Shown one piece after another: positions 36,593 through 44,868 of a stretch of 64,000 bases of DNA (its first letter is position 1; each line of letters opens with the position of its first letter). The notes beneath the pieces are model-generated. The model searched no databases and had not been told where the DNA came from. It saw nothing but the letters and a program-made list of their open reading frames with translations. The position numbers and the translations under genes were made by a program. Source of the stretch: Levilactobacillus brevis (lineage in GTDB: Bacteria; Bacillota; Bacilli; Lactobacillales; Lactobacillaceae); NCBI GenBank assembly GCA_021383565.1, contig CP079699.1, positions 310,001 to 374,000 on the forward strand, read 5' to 3'.

Positions 36593-37948
36593 ATGAAGTA
36601 TTTTGGAACTGACGGCGTCCGGGGCGTTGCGAACCAAGAATTAACCCCAGAATTAGCCTTTAAGGTTGGCCGATTTGGCGGCTACGTTTTGACGCAACAT
36701 GCAGACAGTGAGAACAAGCACCCGCAAGTTCTCGTGGCCCGTGATACACGGATTTCTGGTCAATTACTGGAAAATGCCTTGGTGGCGGGACTCCTATCCG
36801 TCGGAATTGAAGTGCTCCGTCTAGGCGTCATCTCCACGCCGGCCGTGGCCTACTTGGTTCGCACGCAAGGTGCGGCCGCCGGCGTCATGATTACGGCGTC
36901 CCACAATCCGGTAGAATACAATGGAATCAAGTACTTCGGAAACGACGGCTACAAGCTTTCTGATGAAATGGAAGAAGAAATTGAAGCCCTGTTGGATGCC
37001 GAGAAAGATACGTTACCTCGTCCAGCCACGGACGGCTTGGGGACGGTCGAAGACTACTCCGAAGGAAGCCAAAAGTACATTCAGTTCTTGGAACAAACCA
37101 TTGCGGATGACCTGGAAGGCCTCCACATTGCGGTTGATTCCGCTAATGGGGCCACGAGTGGCTTAGTTTCCCGGCTTTATGCGGATCTGAATCTTGATTT
37201 TGATACGATTGCGACCACGCCCAATGGCCTGAACATTAACGACCAAGTGGGGTCGACGCATCCCGAACAGCTGCAAAAGTTTGTGGTTGAGAAGGGCGCC
37301 CAAATTGGGTTGGCCTTTGACGGCGACGGCGACCGGTGCATTGCCGTGGATGAGAATGGTCAGATCGTCGATGGCGATAAGATCATGTACATCTGTGGGA
37401 AGTACATGGCGGAACACGGCCGGTTGAAGAAGGATACGATTGTGACGACGGTCATGAGTAACTTGGGCATGTACAAGGCCATGGCCGCCCACGACCTGAA
37501 GTCCGTGAAGACCAAGGTTGGGGACCGTTACGTGGTTGAAGAAATGCGTAAATCGGGCTACAACCTGGGTGGCGAACAGTCTGGTCACGTGGTCTTCTTA
37601 GACTTCAACACGACCGGGGATGGCCTCTTGACCAGCCTACAACTGCTTCACATCCTGAAGGTGACTGGCAAGAAGTTGTCCGAATTGGCTGCCGACGTGA
37701 CGACCTACCCGCAAAAGCTGGTCAACATCAAGGTAGCGGACAAGCAGGCTGCCCAAGAGAATCCGAAGGTCCAAGCCGCTATTGCCATCGTTGAAAAGGA
37801 AATGGCTGGCGACGGGCGCGTGTTGGTTCGCCCTTCAGGGACTGAACCATTACTCCGGGTGATGGCCGAAGCCCCAACCGAGGAATCCGTGGCCGCCTAT
37901 GTAGAACGGATTGCGGCAGTGGTTCGCGCCGAAGTCGGCATTGACTAA
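36593..37948 (+). CDS. glmM: Phosphoglucosamine mutase
   Basis: This 451-residue enzyme converts glucosamine-6-phosphate to glucosamine-1-phosphate for peptidoglycan synthesis. It begins [14 protein letters not shown], has the phosphoserine Ser103 in [11 protein letters not shown], the metal loop DGDGDR, GGEQSGH, and [12 protein letters not shown]. The frame is open from 36578, but the ATG at 36593 after GAGGAAG is correct. It completes the cdaA-cdaR-glmM operon; the enzyme also inhibits CdaA in other Firmicutes. Confidence 0.98.
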   Translation: MKYFGTDGVRGVANQELTPELAFKVGRFGGYVLTQHADSENKHPQVLVARDTRISGQLLENALVAGLLSVGIEVLRLGVISTPAVAYLVRTQGAAAGVMITASHNPVEYNGIKYFGNDGYKLSDEMEEEIEALLDAEKDTLPRPATDGLGTVEDYSEGSQKYIQFLEQTIADDLEGLHIAVDSANGATSGLVSRLYADLNLDFDTIATTPNGLNINDQVGSTHPEQLQKFVVEKGAQIGLAFDGDGDRCIAVDENGQIVDGDKIMYICGKYMAEHGRLKKDTIVTTVMSNLGMYKAMAAHDLKSVKTKVGDRYVVEEMRKSGYNLGGEQSGHVVFLDFNTTGDGLLTSLQLLHILKVTGKKLSELAADVTTYPQKLVNIKVADKQAAQENPKVQAAIAIVEKEMAGDGRVLVRPSGTEPLLRVMAEAPTEESVAAYVERIAAVVRAEVGID

Positions 37949-37989
37949 GGGTTAACGGTATTTAAACGAAATGGAAATGGACATGAAAG

Positions 37990-38031
37990 AGGGCACCCTG
38001 CCACGTTGGCTGGGCGCTTTTTTCATGAAAA
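37990..38031 (+). terminator. Terminator of cdaA-cdaR-glmM
   Basis: GGGCACCCTGCCA pairs with TGGCTGGGCGC with two mismatches, followed by TTTTTT. Confidence 0.7.
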
Positions 38032-38073
38032 ATCATTATAAATATTATGATAGACCAGTTCGGGATTTTTTGA

Positions 38074-38102
38074 TTGACAACCCCTGGTAAACGCTGTAGA
38101 GT
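38074..38102 (+). promoter_or_regulatory. glmS promoter
   Basis: -35 TTGACA (38074-38079), a 17-base spacer and -10 TAGAGT (38097-38102), with a ~125-base leader. Confidence 0.85.
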
Positions 38103-38135
38103 AAAGACATTCAGAAATGTTTTTCAAAACGTTTC

Positions 38136-38152
38136 AGTCTATACCAATTTTA
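38136..38152 (+). promoter_or_regulatory. NagR/GntR-type operator upstream of glmS
   Basis: AGTCTATACCAATTTTA matches the half of the known NagR/YvoA palindrome (ATTGGTATAGACCAAT) and is shared with sites at nagB (40550) and 61150. It lies about 30 bases downstream of the predicted transcription start. Confidence 0.65.
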
Positions 38153-38235
38153 AAGAAAACAGATACATTTCTAATTTAATTTAACGACCCTCCCGGTAGT
38201 CGCTGGGACTGGCGTCGAGAAAAGGAAGAAAACTT

Positions 38236-40053
38236 ATGTGTGGAATTGTTGGTGTTACTGGTAATGACAATGCCGTTAAAATCTTACTAAACGGACTTGA
38301 AAAGCTCGAATACCGGGGCTACGATTCAGCCGGAATCTACGTGAACGATCAGAAGGGTCAGGACTACTTGGTGAAGACCAAGGGCCGGATCTCTGAGTTA
38401 CGGTCTAAGGTGACACCCGATGTTCACGGGTCAACTGGGATTGGCCACACGCGTTGGGCCACCCATGGGGTTGTGAGTGTGGATAACGCCCACCCACATT
38501 TCTCTAACGATGACCGGTTCTACCTGGTCCACAACGGTGTGATTGATAACTTCCAAGAACTCAAGGCTAAGTACCTGAGCGATGTGCCTTTTAAGAGTCA
38601 AACGGATACCGAAGTTGTCGTTCAATTGATCGACAAGTTCGCGGTTGAAGAAAACTTGGATGCCAAGGCGGCCTTCCTGAAGACGTTAAGCCTGCTCAAG
38701 GGTTCATCCTACGCCTTCTTAATGATGGACCGTGAACAACCGGATACCTTATTCGTTGCCAAGAACAAGAGTCCACTGTTGATCGGGGTTGCTGATGGGT
38801 TCAATGTAGTCTGCTCCGATGCTTTAGCAATGTTGAAGGAAACCCACGATTTCTTGGAACTGATGGATGGGGAAGTCGTGACCATCACGCCTGACAAAGT
38901 GGCTATTCAAGATGCTGCCGGGAATCCTGTTGAACGGAAGCCATTCCACGTTGACATGAACGCGGACGAAGCCGACAAGGGGACTTACCCATTCTACATG
39001 TTGAAGGAAGTCGACGAACAACCAAATGTTATGCGCAAGTTGGCTCAGACTTACCTGTCAGAACATGGTGTTCCACAGATTGATCAAAAGTTGTTGGACG
39101 CTATGGAAGCAGCCGACCGCCTGTACATCGTCGGTGCCGGGACCAGTTACCACGCCGGGTTAGTCGGCAAGCGGCTCTTTGAAAAGCTCGCCCACATCCC
39201 AACGGAAGTCCACGTTTCCTCCGAGTTCGCCTACGAACAACCGATGTTGTCCGAGAAGCCGTTCTTTATCTTCTTGACCCAGTCCGGCGAAACGGCCGAT
39301 AGTCGCGAGGTGTTGGTCAACGTCAATGACGCCGGTTACCCAAGCCTGACCATCACCAACGTGCAGAACTCCACGTTGTCTCGTGAAGCAACCTACACGT
39401 TGTTACTCCATGCCGGTCCGGAAATCGCCGTGGCTTCAACCAAGGCGTACACGGCGCAAATCGCGCTGGAAGCCATCTTGGCTAAGGCGTTGGGCGAAGC
39501 CACTGGTCAGATTGTGGCCCAAGACTTCAATATTCGCCAACAGTTAGGTCTGGTCGCCACCGGGATGCAAGCCATCGTTGATGAAAAGGATAAATTGGAA
39601 AAGATTGCCAACGACTATCTGATGAAGTCCAACCGGGCCTTCTACATTGGCCGGGGGATTGACCACGCGGTTTCTCTGGAAGCTGCCTTGAAGTTGAAGG
39701 AAATCTCCTACGTCCAAGCTGAAGGGTTTGCCTCTGGTGAATTGAAGCACGGGACGATTGCGCTGATCGAAAAGGATACGCCAGTGATTGGCTTTATCAC
39801 CCAGGCCAAGACGGCTGGTTTGACACGGAGCAACCTGCAAGAGACCATGGCCCGAGGCGCCAAGACCCTGACCATCGTACGTGAAGGCTTAGCCATTGAC
39901 GGCGACGATCTGATCTTGCCAGACGTTGACGAAATGTTAATGCCATTGTTGAGCGTGGTTCCAGCGCAATTGCTGGCTTACTACACCAGCTTGAACAAGG
40001 GCTTGGACGTGGATAAGCCACGGAACTTGGCCAAGAGTGTTACGGTTGAATAG
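38236..40053 (+). CDS. glmS: Glutamine-fructose-6-phosphate aminotransferase (isomerizing)
   Basis: This 605-residue enzyme makes glucosamine-6-phosphate. The N-terminal glutaminase domain starts MCGIVGV, with Cys as the nucleophile after Met removal, and has GHTRWATHG. Two SIS sugar isomerase domains follow (about 285-425 and 455-595), with TSYHAGLVGKRLFE and GRGIDHAVSLEAALKLKEI, and the enzyme ends AKSVTVE. The start follows AAAGGAAG. A NagR-like operator in the leader suggests control by amino-sugar availability, and no glmS ribozyme core is recognisable. Confidence 0.98.
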   Translation: MCGIVGVTGNDNAVKILLNGLEKLEYRGYDSAGIYVNDQKGQDYLVKTKGRISELRSKVTPDVHGSTGIGHTRWATHGVVSVDNAHPHFSNDDRFYLVHNGVIDNFQELKAKYLSDVPFKSQTDTEVVVQLIDKFAVEENLDAKAAFLKTLSLLKGSSYAFLMMDREQPDTLFVAKNKSPLLIGVADGFNVVCSDALAMLKETHDFLELMDGEVVTITPDKVAIQDAAGNPVERKPFHVDMNADEADKGTYPFYMLKEVDEQPNVMRKLAQTYLSEHGVPQIDQKLLDAMEAADRLYIVGAGTSYHAGLVGKRLFEKLAHIPTEVHVSSEFAYEQPMLSEKPFFIFLTQSGETADSREVLVNVNDAGYPSLTITNVQNSTLSREATYTLLLHAGPEIAVASTKAYTAQIALEAILAKALGEATGQIVAQDFNIRQQLGLVATGMQAIVDEKDKLEKIANDYLMKSNRAFYIGRGIDHAVSLEAALKLKEISYVQAEGFASGELKHGTIALIEKDTPVIGFITQAKTAGLTRSNLQETMARGAKTLTIVREGLAIDGDDLILPDVDEMLMPLLSVVPAQLLAYYTSLNKGLDVDKPRNLAKSVTVE

Positions 40054-40080
40054 ATCCGAACAATAAGTGAATTAAACGAA

Positions 40081-40107
40081 ACCGTCCAATTGCTGGGCGG
40101 TTTTTTG
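40081..40107 (+). terminator. Terminator of glmS
   Basis: ACCGTCC (40081-40087) pairs with GGGCGGT (40095-40101), followed by TTTTTT. Confidence 0.8.
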
Positions 40108-40112
40108 TTTTG

Positions 40113-40209
40113 TCTGACCGCCTTATCCGCTAACAGAAGGTGAAACCATTAAGTTGGTCGTCCTACCCACCGCGTTTCCGACCAGATTTGGCGAACGGTA
40201 AGGCGGCAG
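40113..40209 (-). repeat. Dispersed repeat family 1, copy 3, with inverted ends
   Basis: The minus strand from 40207 begins GCCGCCTTACCGTTCGCCAA, as in copies 1 and 2. The other end (40114-40127, CTGACCGCCTTATCCG) is an imperfect inverted copy of the same end, giving a ~96-bp unit with terminal inverted repeats and an inner TGGTCG/CGACCA stem. Confidence 0.75.
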
Positions 40210-40222
40210 ATAAGCATTTCCC

Positions 40223-40251
40223 TTGCGTCTGGAACGCTTTCGTTGTATAGT
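40223..40251 (+). promoter_or_regulatory. Promoter of the 40-aa protein gene
   Basis: -35 TTGCGT (40223-40228), a 17-base spacer and -10 TATAGT (40246-40251). Confidence 0.7.
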
Positions 40252-40288
40252 ACATTCATGAAAACTTTGAAAAAGTGAGGTGAACGAC

Positions 40289-40411
40289 ATGAAGTATACG
40301 AAACGAGTCGATGCTCATAAAAACCAAAAACAGCGGGATGCAACCTTTGAGAAATTCAAGAAGCAGCAGAACGCATTAAGCGCCAACCGGCGGGGTGTTC
40401 GTCGGAAATAG
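40289..40411 (+). CDS. Small basic protein, 40 aa, unknown function
   Basis: The frame reads MKYTKRVDAHKNQKQRD...FEKFKKQQNALSANRRGVRRK, then TAG. It is preceded by AAAGTGAGGTG and a clear promoter, and followed directly by a terminator, so it is a complete single-gene unit. The product is very basic (many Lys/Arg), helical in outlook, and has no signal peptide or membrane segment. Binding to nucleic acid or the ribosome is possible but not shown. I do not recognise a family. Confidence 0.7.
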   Translation: MKYTKRVDAHKNQKQRDATFEKFKKQQNALSANRRGVRRK

Positions 40412-40447
40412 GGTGGTCACTGTTAAGCGCAGTGAGCATCCTTTTTT
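40411..40447 (+). terminator. Terminator of the 40-aa protein gene
   Basis: GGTGGTCACTG pairs with CAGTGAGCATCC, followed by TTTTTT. Confidence 0.8.
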
Positions 40448-40542
40448 GTTAGATGGCTGGACGACTTGGTGGGTAATTTACGCAACTGGTGGGATAGTTT
40501 CAGGCGAATTTTCAAAAAATATTAAAAAGCTGAGCTGTTTAC

Positions 40543-40583
40543 TTGAAAAATTGGTATAGATCATTTATAATTGGGCTATACCA
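40543..40583 (+). promoter_or_regulatory. nagB promoter with NagR/GntR-type operators
   Basis: -35 TTGAAA (40543-40548) and -10 TATAAT (40566-40571) are 17 bases apart. ATTGGTATAGATCA (40550-40563) fills the spacer, and a second, inverted half GGCTATACCA (40574-40583) follows the -10. A repressor there would block the polymerase directly. Confidence 0.75.
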
Positions 40584-40606
40584 TTAGGAGAGGGAGACTG
40601 AATGAA

Positions 40607-41329
40607 ATGAAGCAATTAACCAACATGAACGTTCAAATCGTCAGTGACAAACAAGCCGGGGGTCAAGCCGGGTTTAAGATTTTCCAACAAGCCTTAGCCA
40701 ACGGTGCCAAGGTTCTGGGGCTGGCCACGGGGAGCACGCCCGTCACAATCTACGAACAACTTGTGGCGAGTGACCTGGACTTTAGCCAGCTCACGTCCGT
40801 CAACTTGGATGAATACGTGGGGCTTTCGGCCGCTCATCCGCAAAGTTACCATTACTTCATGCAACAACATTTATTTAACCAAAAGCCCTTCGCTAAGTCC
40901 TACGTACCAGATGGGTCCAACCTGGATGCCGCAGCGGCGACACGCGAATATGACCAGATTATTGCGGACAATCCGATTGATTTACAGTTGCTGGGCTTGG
41001 GCCAAAACGGGCACATTGGGTTCAATGAACCAGGGACCGATCCCCAATCGACGACCCACAAGGTGACGCTGACAACTTCGACGATTGAAGCCAATGCACG
41101 GTTCTTTGACGATGAAAATGATGTACCGCGTTACGCCTATTCCATGGGCATTGGGTCCATCCTGCAGGCCAAAGAGATTTTGATCGTGGCGTATGGTGCA
41201 GCCAAGGCGGCGGCTGTTGCGGCCATGATTCAAGGCCCGGTTACGCCAGACGTCCCAGCCAGTTATTTGCAGACTCATCCGAACGTTCACGTCATCTTGG
41301 ACGAAGCGGCCGCTAGTCAGTTGGATTAA
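40607..41329 (+). CDS. nagB: Glucosamine-6-phosphate deaminase
   Basis: This 240-residue enzyme converts glucosamine-6-phosphate to fructose-6-phosphate and ammonia, the reverse direction of glmS. It shows [40 protein letters not shown] and [13 protein letters not shown]. It is the short, single-domain form found in Bacilli. The start is taken as the ATG at 40607 after GGGAGAC; an ATG at 40625 is also possible. It has its own promoter with two operator-like halves. Confidence 0.96.
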   Translation: MKQLTNMNVQIVSDKQAGGQAGFKIFQQALANGAKVLGLATGSTPVTIYEQLVASDLDFSQLTSVNLDEYVGLSAAHPQSYHYFMQQHLFNQKPFAKSYVPDGSNLDAAAATREYDQIIADNPIDLQLLGLGQNGHIGFNEPGTDPQSTTHKVTLTTSTIEANARFFDDENDVPRYAYSMGIGSILQAKEILIVAYGAAKAAAVAAMIQGPVTPDVPASYLQTHPNVHVILDEAAASQLD

Positions 41330-41431
41330 CGAACGTCGACCAGCCACGAATTCTTATCAATTTTCCTTTAAGCCCTTCGCCAAATTATGGTATTCTTAAC
41401 TTGGAAGCGATTTTAAGGGGGAAATGGTAAG

Positions 41432-42856
41432 ATGAAGCGAACGAAGAAATGGCTGCTCGCGGCACTCGTTGTGGGTGTCGGCCTGGGCAGTATTGGGGGC
41501 GTAGGTCATGCGGCGACCACGGATCCTGATGGGTTTATCACCCAATTGAAGAGTCCGGTCGTGTCGGTGGCCAATCAGTACAAGCTCTATCCGTCCGTCA
41601 TGATGGCGCAGGCGGCCTTAGAGAGTGGCTGGGGGACCAGCACGCTCACCACACAGGCGAACAATTACTTTGGCATTAAGGGTAGCTATAACGGGCAGTC
41701 TGTTTCGATGAAGACTGCCGAGTATAATTCGGACGGGCAGTTGTACTATACGACGGCCAACTTTCGGAAATACCCGAGTGCCAAGGCTTCCATGACCGAC
41801 AACGCGCAACTATTGCGGAATGGGACGGCGTACAATCCAACCATTTATAGCGGTGCTTGGCGCGAGAATGCGGCCACCTACAGTGCGGCGGCCAATTCGC
41901 TGACTGGCGTATATGCCACGTCACCGACCTATGGCACGACACTGATTTCATTAATTAAACAATATAATTTAAATACACTCCTGGACGGTGACAGTTCGGG
42001 TAGCGCTGCGGATTCGGGCTCCTCTTCGAGTACGACGTCGAAGCCAACGGTAACGTACGCAACGGCCAAGTACTATGGGGCCACGGGAACGCAGACAGGA
42101 CGGTTGAGTGCCAAGCATACCAGTTATGTGCTGTACAATCACGTGAAGAACACGCGGGCTAACATTACCAAGACCTCGTGGAAGAAGCTCAGCGATTATA
42201 CGGGACAACCGGTGTACCTCGATATGCGCGCGGTGAAGACCGATCCGAAGTCGGGGAAGAAGACGACCTGGTACCGGATTCGTTTCTCTAGCAAGACCAC
42301 AGCGAAGAAGTACTGGTTGTACACAGCCGGGGTCACCATGCCGACGGTGAAATACACGAGCGGCACGGCTACCGTCAAGGTCAATAGTAACCTGAAGGGA
42401 AACTATTACAATCACGTCTTCAATTCCCCATACTTAGCGAAGTCACAAGGTTCACTTAAGAAATTAACGGCCAAGACCTATACGGCGGATAATCAAGCGG
42501 TAAAGACACAGGACGGCTACAAGACCACCTGGTACCGTATCAAAGTTGGGTCTAAGAAGTATTGGATTGCCTCAACGGAAGCTGCGGCTAGTCCTCAGTA
42601 TGATTACGTGGTATACACGGCGGCTAGCGGGACGAAGAAGTTAGGCAGCAAATTCAACAAGTATCACGTCTACAACCACGTCAAGAAGACCCACTTTGAC
42701 CAGAAAACGTTGAAGTGGCCGAGTGGGAGTAAGAAGGGGACGAAGGTTACCGTTGATTTGAAGGGCACCAAGACGGCGTACAAGACAACTTGGTATCGGA
42801 TTCAATTTAGCGGGAACAAGACCAAGTACTGGGTCGACGCCCGGGCTTTGCAGTAA
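41432..42856 (+). CDS. Secreted GH73 N-acetylglucosaminidase with three wall-binding repeats
   Basis: This 474-residue protein has a signal peptide ending GHAA (residue 28) and a GH73 glucosaminidase domain (about 32-185) with the catalytic glutamate in QAALESGWG and the NNYFGIKG motif. A Ser-rich linker follows, then three C-terminal repeats of about 85-95 residues (from about 205), each ending YNHV...TTWYRI...KYW, like the GW/SH3b-type wall-binding units of lactobacilli. It is probably a peptidoglycan hydrolase for cell separation. The ATG follows AAGGGGGAAA. The repeat-and-terminator region after it resembles that of the LiaF-like gene. Confidence 0.92.
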   Translation: MKRTKKWLLAALVVGVGLGSIGGVGHAATTDPDGFITQLKSPVVSVANQYKLYPSVMMAQAALESGWGTSTLTTQANNYFGIKGSYNGQSVSMKTAEYNSDGQLYYTTANFRKYPSAKASMTDNAQLLRNGTAYNPTIYSGAWRENAATYSAAANSLTGVYATSPTYGTTLISLIKQYNLNTLLDGDSSGSAADSGSSSSTTSKPTVTYATAKYYGATGTQTGRLSAKHTSYVLYNHVKNTRANITKTSWKKLSDYTGQPVYLDMRAVKTDPKSGKKTTWYRIRFSSKTTAKKYWLYTAGVTMPTVKYTSGTATVKVNSNLKGNYYNHVFNSPYLAKSQGSLKKLTAKTYTADNQAVKTQDGYKTTWYRIKVGSKKYWIASTEAAASPQYDYVVYTAASGTKKLGSKFNKYHVYNHVKKTHFDQKTLKWPSGSKKGTKVTVDLKGTKTAYKTTWYRIQFSGNKTKYWVDARALQ

Positions 42857-42892
42857 ATGAATGCGCGTGAAACTGGCGGCTTGTTGGCGTAC

Positions 42893-42929
42893 GTTTCGAC
42901 CATCTAGATTTGATACACGAGAGTTTGGG
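42893..42929 (+). repeat. 37-bp repeat copy, partner at 4193
   Basis: This stretch aligns without gaps to 4193-4229 at about 28 of 37 bases and also lies just 3' of a gene. Confidence 0.35.
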
Positions 42930-42950
42930 AAGTTATCTCAAACTCTTTTA
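42921..42950 (+). terminator. Terminator of the GH73 gene
   Basis: GAGTTTG (42921-42927) pairs with CAAACTC (42939-42945), followed by TTTTATTT. Confidence 0.75.
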
Positions 42951-43028
42951 TTTACCCGGAATTACGGCTGGTGGACTAAGAAATCTCTAAGGCCAACGAG
43001 AAATTACCCACTAGCCGCCGTTTTTTGG

Positions 43029-43034
43029 TATAAT
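43029..43034 (+). promoter_or_regulatory. -10 of tagH
   Basis: TATAAT about 75 bases before tagH; no good -35 at the right distance. Confidence 0.4.
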
Positions 43035-43109
43035 ACACAAGACTGAGCTCGTGGATTCTGAACGAGCCTTACTAGAAAACGTTAATAACTGAGTTAGGAA
43101 GTTTAATTC

Positions 43110-44195
43110 ATGGATAATTCATATAAAATTAAGGTCCAAAATGTCACGAAGGAATATGACCTGTACAAGAGTCAATCCGAAAAGCTACGGTCATTCTTTT
43201 CCCTGAGTAACACCAAGGTGCCGCATTTCTGGTCACTGATGGGGATTTCACTGGAGGTTAAGTCCGGTGAGACGTTAGGATTGATCGGGGTCAACGGTTC
43301 CGGTAAATCAACGTTGTCCAACATTATCTCGGGAATCATTCCCCAAACGACGGGGATTGTTGACGTTCGCGGTGATACCTCCATCATTGCGATTGGTGCT
43401 GGACTGCGGGGCAACCTGACCGGCTTGGAAAATATCCGGTTGAAAGCGCTGATGCAGGGACTGACCAATCCAGAGATTGATGCGTTGATGGACGACATCG
43501 TGGGTTTTGCCGACATTGGTGATTTCCTCTATCAGCCCGTTAAGAGCTACTCATCAGGGATGAAGTCACGGTTGGGCTTTTCCATCGCCGTTCACGTCAA
43601 TCCAGACATTCTGATCATCGATGAAGCCCTGTCTGTTGGGGATGATACGTTCTACCAGAAATGTGTGGACAAGATCGCCGAATTCAAGGATGAAGGCAAG
43701 ACCATCGTCTTCGTCAGTCACTCCTTGAAGCAGATTGAAATTCTGTGTGACCGTGTGGCATGGATTCACTACGGAACGCTGAAGGAACTGGGGGCCACCA
43801 AGGAAGTCGTCAAGCACTACCGCGAATTCACCAAGTGGTTCAAGGGTCAAACGAAGAAGGAAAAGAAGCATTTCCAACGTCAAATGAAGGAAAACCAAAA
43901 GGCCTTCGACATTGACGCCTACCAGAAGCAGGTCACGGAAGAACGCCAGGCGGCGGAACCCAATGCCACCAACATGGCGGCGCAAGTTAAGAAGGACTTC
44001 TATGGTTCGGTCATCAGTGAAAAGATGGGCTGGGGCACACGATTACTCACGTTTGCTGTGGCGATTGTCTTCGTGTTGACGTGTCTGACTAACATTTCGG
44101 GGCATTCAGTGGGGGATGTGATTCAACACCCTAGCAACTTAATTCACCCGGAAACGGTGTTACACGATACTAATGAAACGCAGAGCGTTAAATAA
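43110..44195 (+). CDS. tagH: Teichoic acid export ABC transporter ATPase TagH
   Basis: This 361-residue protein has an N-terminal ABC domain with Walker A GVNGSGKST, the Q-loop region, signature YSSGMKSRLGFS and Walker B ILIIDEALSVGDD. A charged linker follows (about 245-300, KKEKKHFQRQMKENQ), then one membrane segment near residues 315-335 (LLTFAVAIVFVLTCL). The C-terminal extension is typical of TagH and not of general ABC ATPases. TagGH exports wall teichoic acid. TagG, the permease, is normally adjacent but is absent here, so it must lie elsewhere. Its own AT-rich terminator follows. Confidence 0.93.
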   Translation: MDNSYKIKVQNVTKEYDLYKSQSEKLRSFFSLSNTKVPHFWSLMGISLEVKSGETLGLIGVNGSGKSTLSNIISGIIPQTTGIVDVRGDTSIIAIGAGLRGNLTGLENIRLKALMQGLTNPEIDALMDDIVGFADIGDFLYQPVKSYSSGMKSRLGFSIAVHVNPDILIIDEALSVGDDTFYQKCVDKIAEFKDEGKTIVFVSHSLKQIEILCDRVAWIHYGTLKELGATKEVVKHYREFTKWFKGQTKKEKKHFQRQMKENQKAFDIDAYQKQVTEERQAAEPNATNMAAQVKKDFYGSVISEKMGWGTRLLTFAVAIVFVLTCLTNISGHSVGDVIQHPSNLIHPETVLHDTNETQSVK

Positions 44196-44208
44196 AAATT
44201 AAAAAACT

Positions 44209-44240
44209 ATGATAAAATGGATAGATTTTTATCATTTTTC
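44209..44240 (+). terminator. Terminator of tagH
   Basis: ATGATAAAA (44209-44217) pairs perfectly with TTTTATCAT (44227-44235), followed by TTTTT. Confidence 0.65.
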
Positions 44241-44339
44241 ATGGTATCTTTAACTTACCATTTATTTACCCCTTTATTTAATTTCCCAATGAATTGAATA
44301 GAGGTTTATCTCTCATTTGGTGAAGACTAAATGGCGACG

Positions 44340-44364
44340 CCACCGGAGACGGTGGTGTTTTTTG
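44340..44364 (+). terminator. Second hairpin after tagH
   Basis: CCACCG GAGA CGGTGG followed by TGTTTTTT. Confidence 0.75.
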
Positions 44365-44391
44365 TATAAGAGCGTGAAGCAAGCCGTTTAG

Positions 44392-44532
44392 ATTCTGAGC
44401 ATTAGGGAAATAAGGAGCTTCTGTTCGGCTATGCCGGGCAGGAGTTCCTTATTTGTCTAAGCGGAAGAATCTGGCTTGCGAAACGCGTTTCAGAGGCTGC
44501 CAGTCTCCGAAGTTTAATGGCGAGAGCAAGAC
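44392..44532 (+). repeat. Repeat family 2, unit 1, with a long hairpin
   Basis: Bases 44392-44475 form an imperfect ~40-bp stem (AGATTCTGAGCATTAGG...AAATAAGGA against TCCTTATTTGTCTAAGC...AGAATCT) with tip GGC TAT GCC. Bases 44458-44532 are repeated at 44590-44663. Parts match 53292-53400 on the other strand. Confidence 0.75.
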
Positions 44533-44564
44533 CAAAGCTCCAAACCCAAATCATCAGCAACGGC

Positions 44565-44702
44565 CAACCGAGCTGGTGCTTATCGGGGTTAAGCGGAGGG
44601 GGCTGCCCGAGGGAACGCGTTTCAGAGGCCGCCAGTTTTCGAAGACTAATGGCGAGAACAAACCTAACGCCTCAAACCAATGTGGCTATGCCGGGCAGGA
44701 GT
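44565..44702 (+). repeat. Repeat family 2, unit 2 (partial)
   Basis: TTATCGGGGTTAAGCGGAGG opens the unit; ACGCGTTTCAGAGGC and TAATGGCGAGA follow as in unit 1; GGCTATGCCGGGCAGGAGT (44684-44702) repeats 44427-44445. Confidence 0.7.
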
Positions 44703-44732
44703 GCCTTCTCAAAACCGCATAAAAAATTATCC

Positions 44733-44779
44733 AGCCAGTCACTTCACCCCATTTCGGTGAATTTGGCCGGCTTTTTTTG
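44733..44779 (+). terminator. Terminator at the end of the repeat region
   Basis: AGCCAGTCACTTCACC pairs with GGTGAATTTGGCCGGCT with mismatches, followed by seven T. It would end a transcript that crosses the repeat region. Confidence 0.75.
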
Positions 44780-44789
44780 GCGGAGAGGG

Positions 44790-44838
44790 TTGGTCAATTT
44801 TTGAAAACGGGTTATCATTTTAATTGTAATCGGTTACA
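44790..44838 (+). promoter_or_regulatory. Gfo/Idh operon promoter with a perfect cre site
   Basis: -35 TTGGTC (44790-44795), a 17-base spacer and -10 TATCAT (44813-44818). TGTAATCGGTTACA (44825-44838) matches the CcpA consensus TGWAANCGNTNWCA at every position and lies on the start site, where binding would repress. A LacI-type local repressor could use the same sequence. Confidence 0.75.
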
Positions 44839-44868
44839 TTTCTAAAAAAACAAACGAGGTGGGATTTT

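Larger units (their letters stand above)
44196..44868. other. Long non-coding region between tagH and the Gfo/Idh gene
   Basis: These ~670 bases hold the tagH terminator, a second terminator-like hairpin (44340-44364), repeat family 2 in two units (44392-44663), a terminator at 44733-44779 and the Gfo/Idh promoter. An 89-codon frame (44453-44722) runs through both repeat units, but the differences between units are mostly non-synonymous and it has no ribosome site, so I do not call it a gene. A folded RNA between 44365 and 44775 is possible. Confidence 0.6.

Noticed and set aside
38122..38140. cre-like TGAAACGTTTTGA in the glmS leader
   Set aside because: The CG centre is shifted by one base against the CcpA consensus, so it is not counted as a cre site.
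38103..38235. glmS ribozyme
   Set aside because: No part of the conserved core could be recognised in the leader; a covariance search would settle it.
44453..44722. 89-codon frame across both units of repeat family 2
   Set aside because: It has no ribosome site, and the differences between the two repeat units are mainly non-synonymous, which argues for a nucleic-acid repeat rather than a protein repeat.
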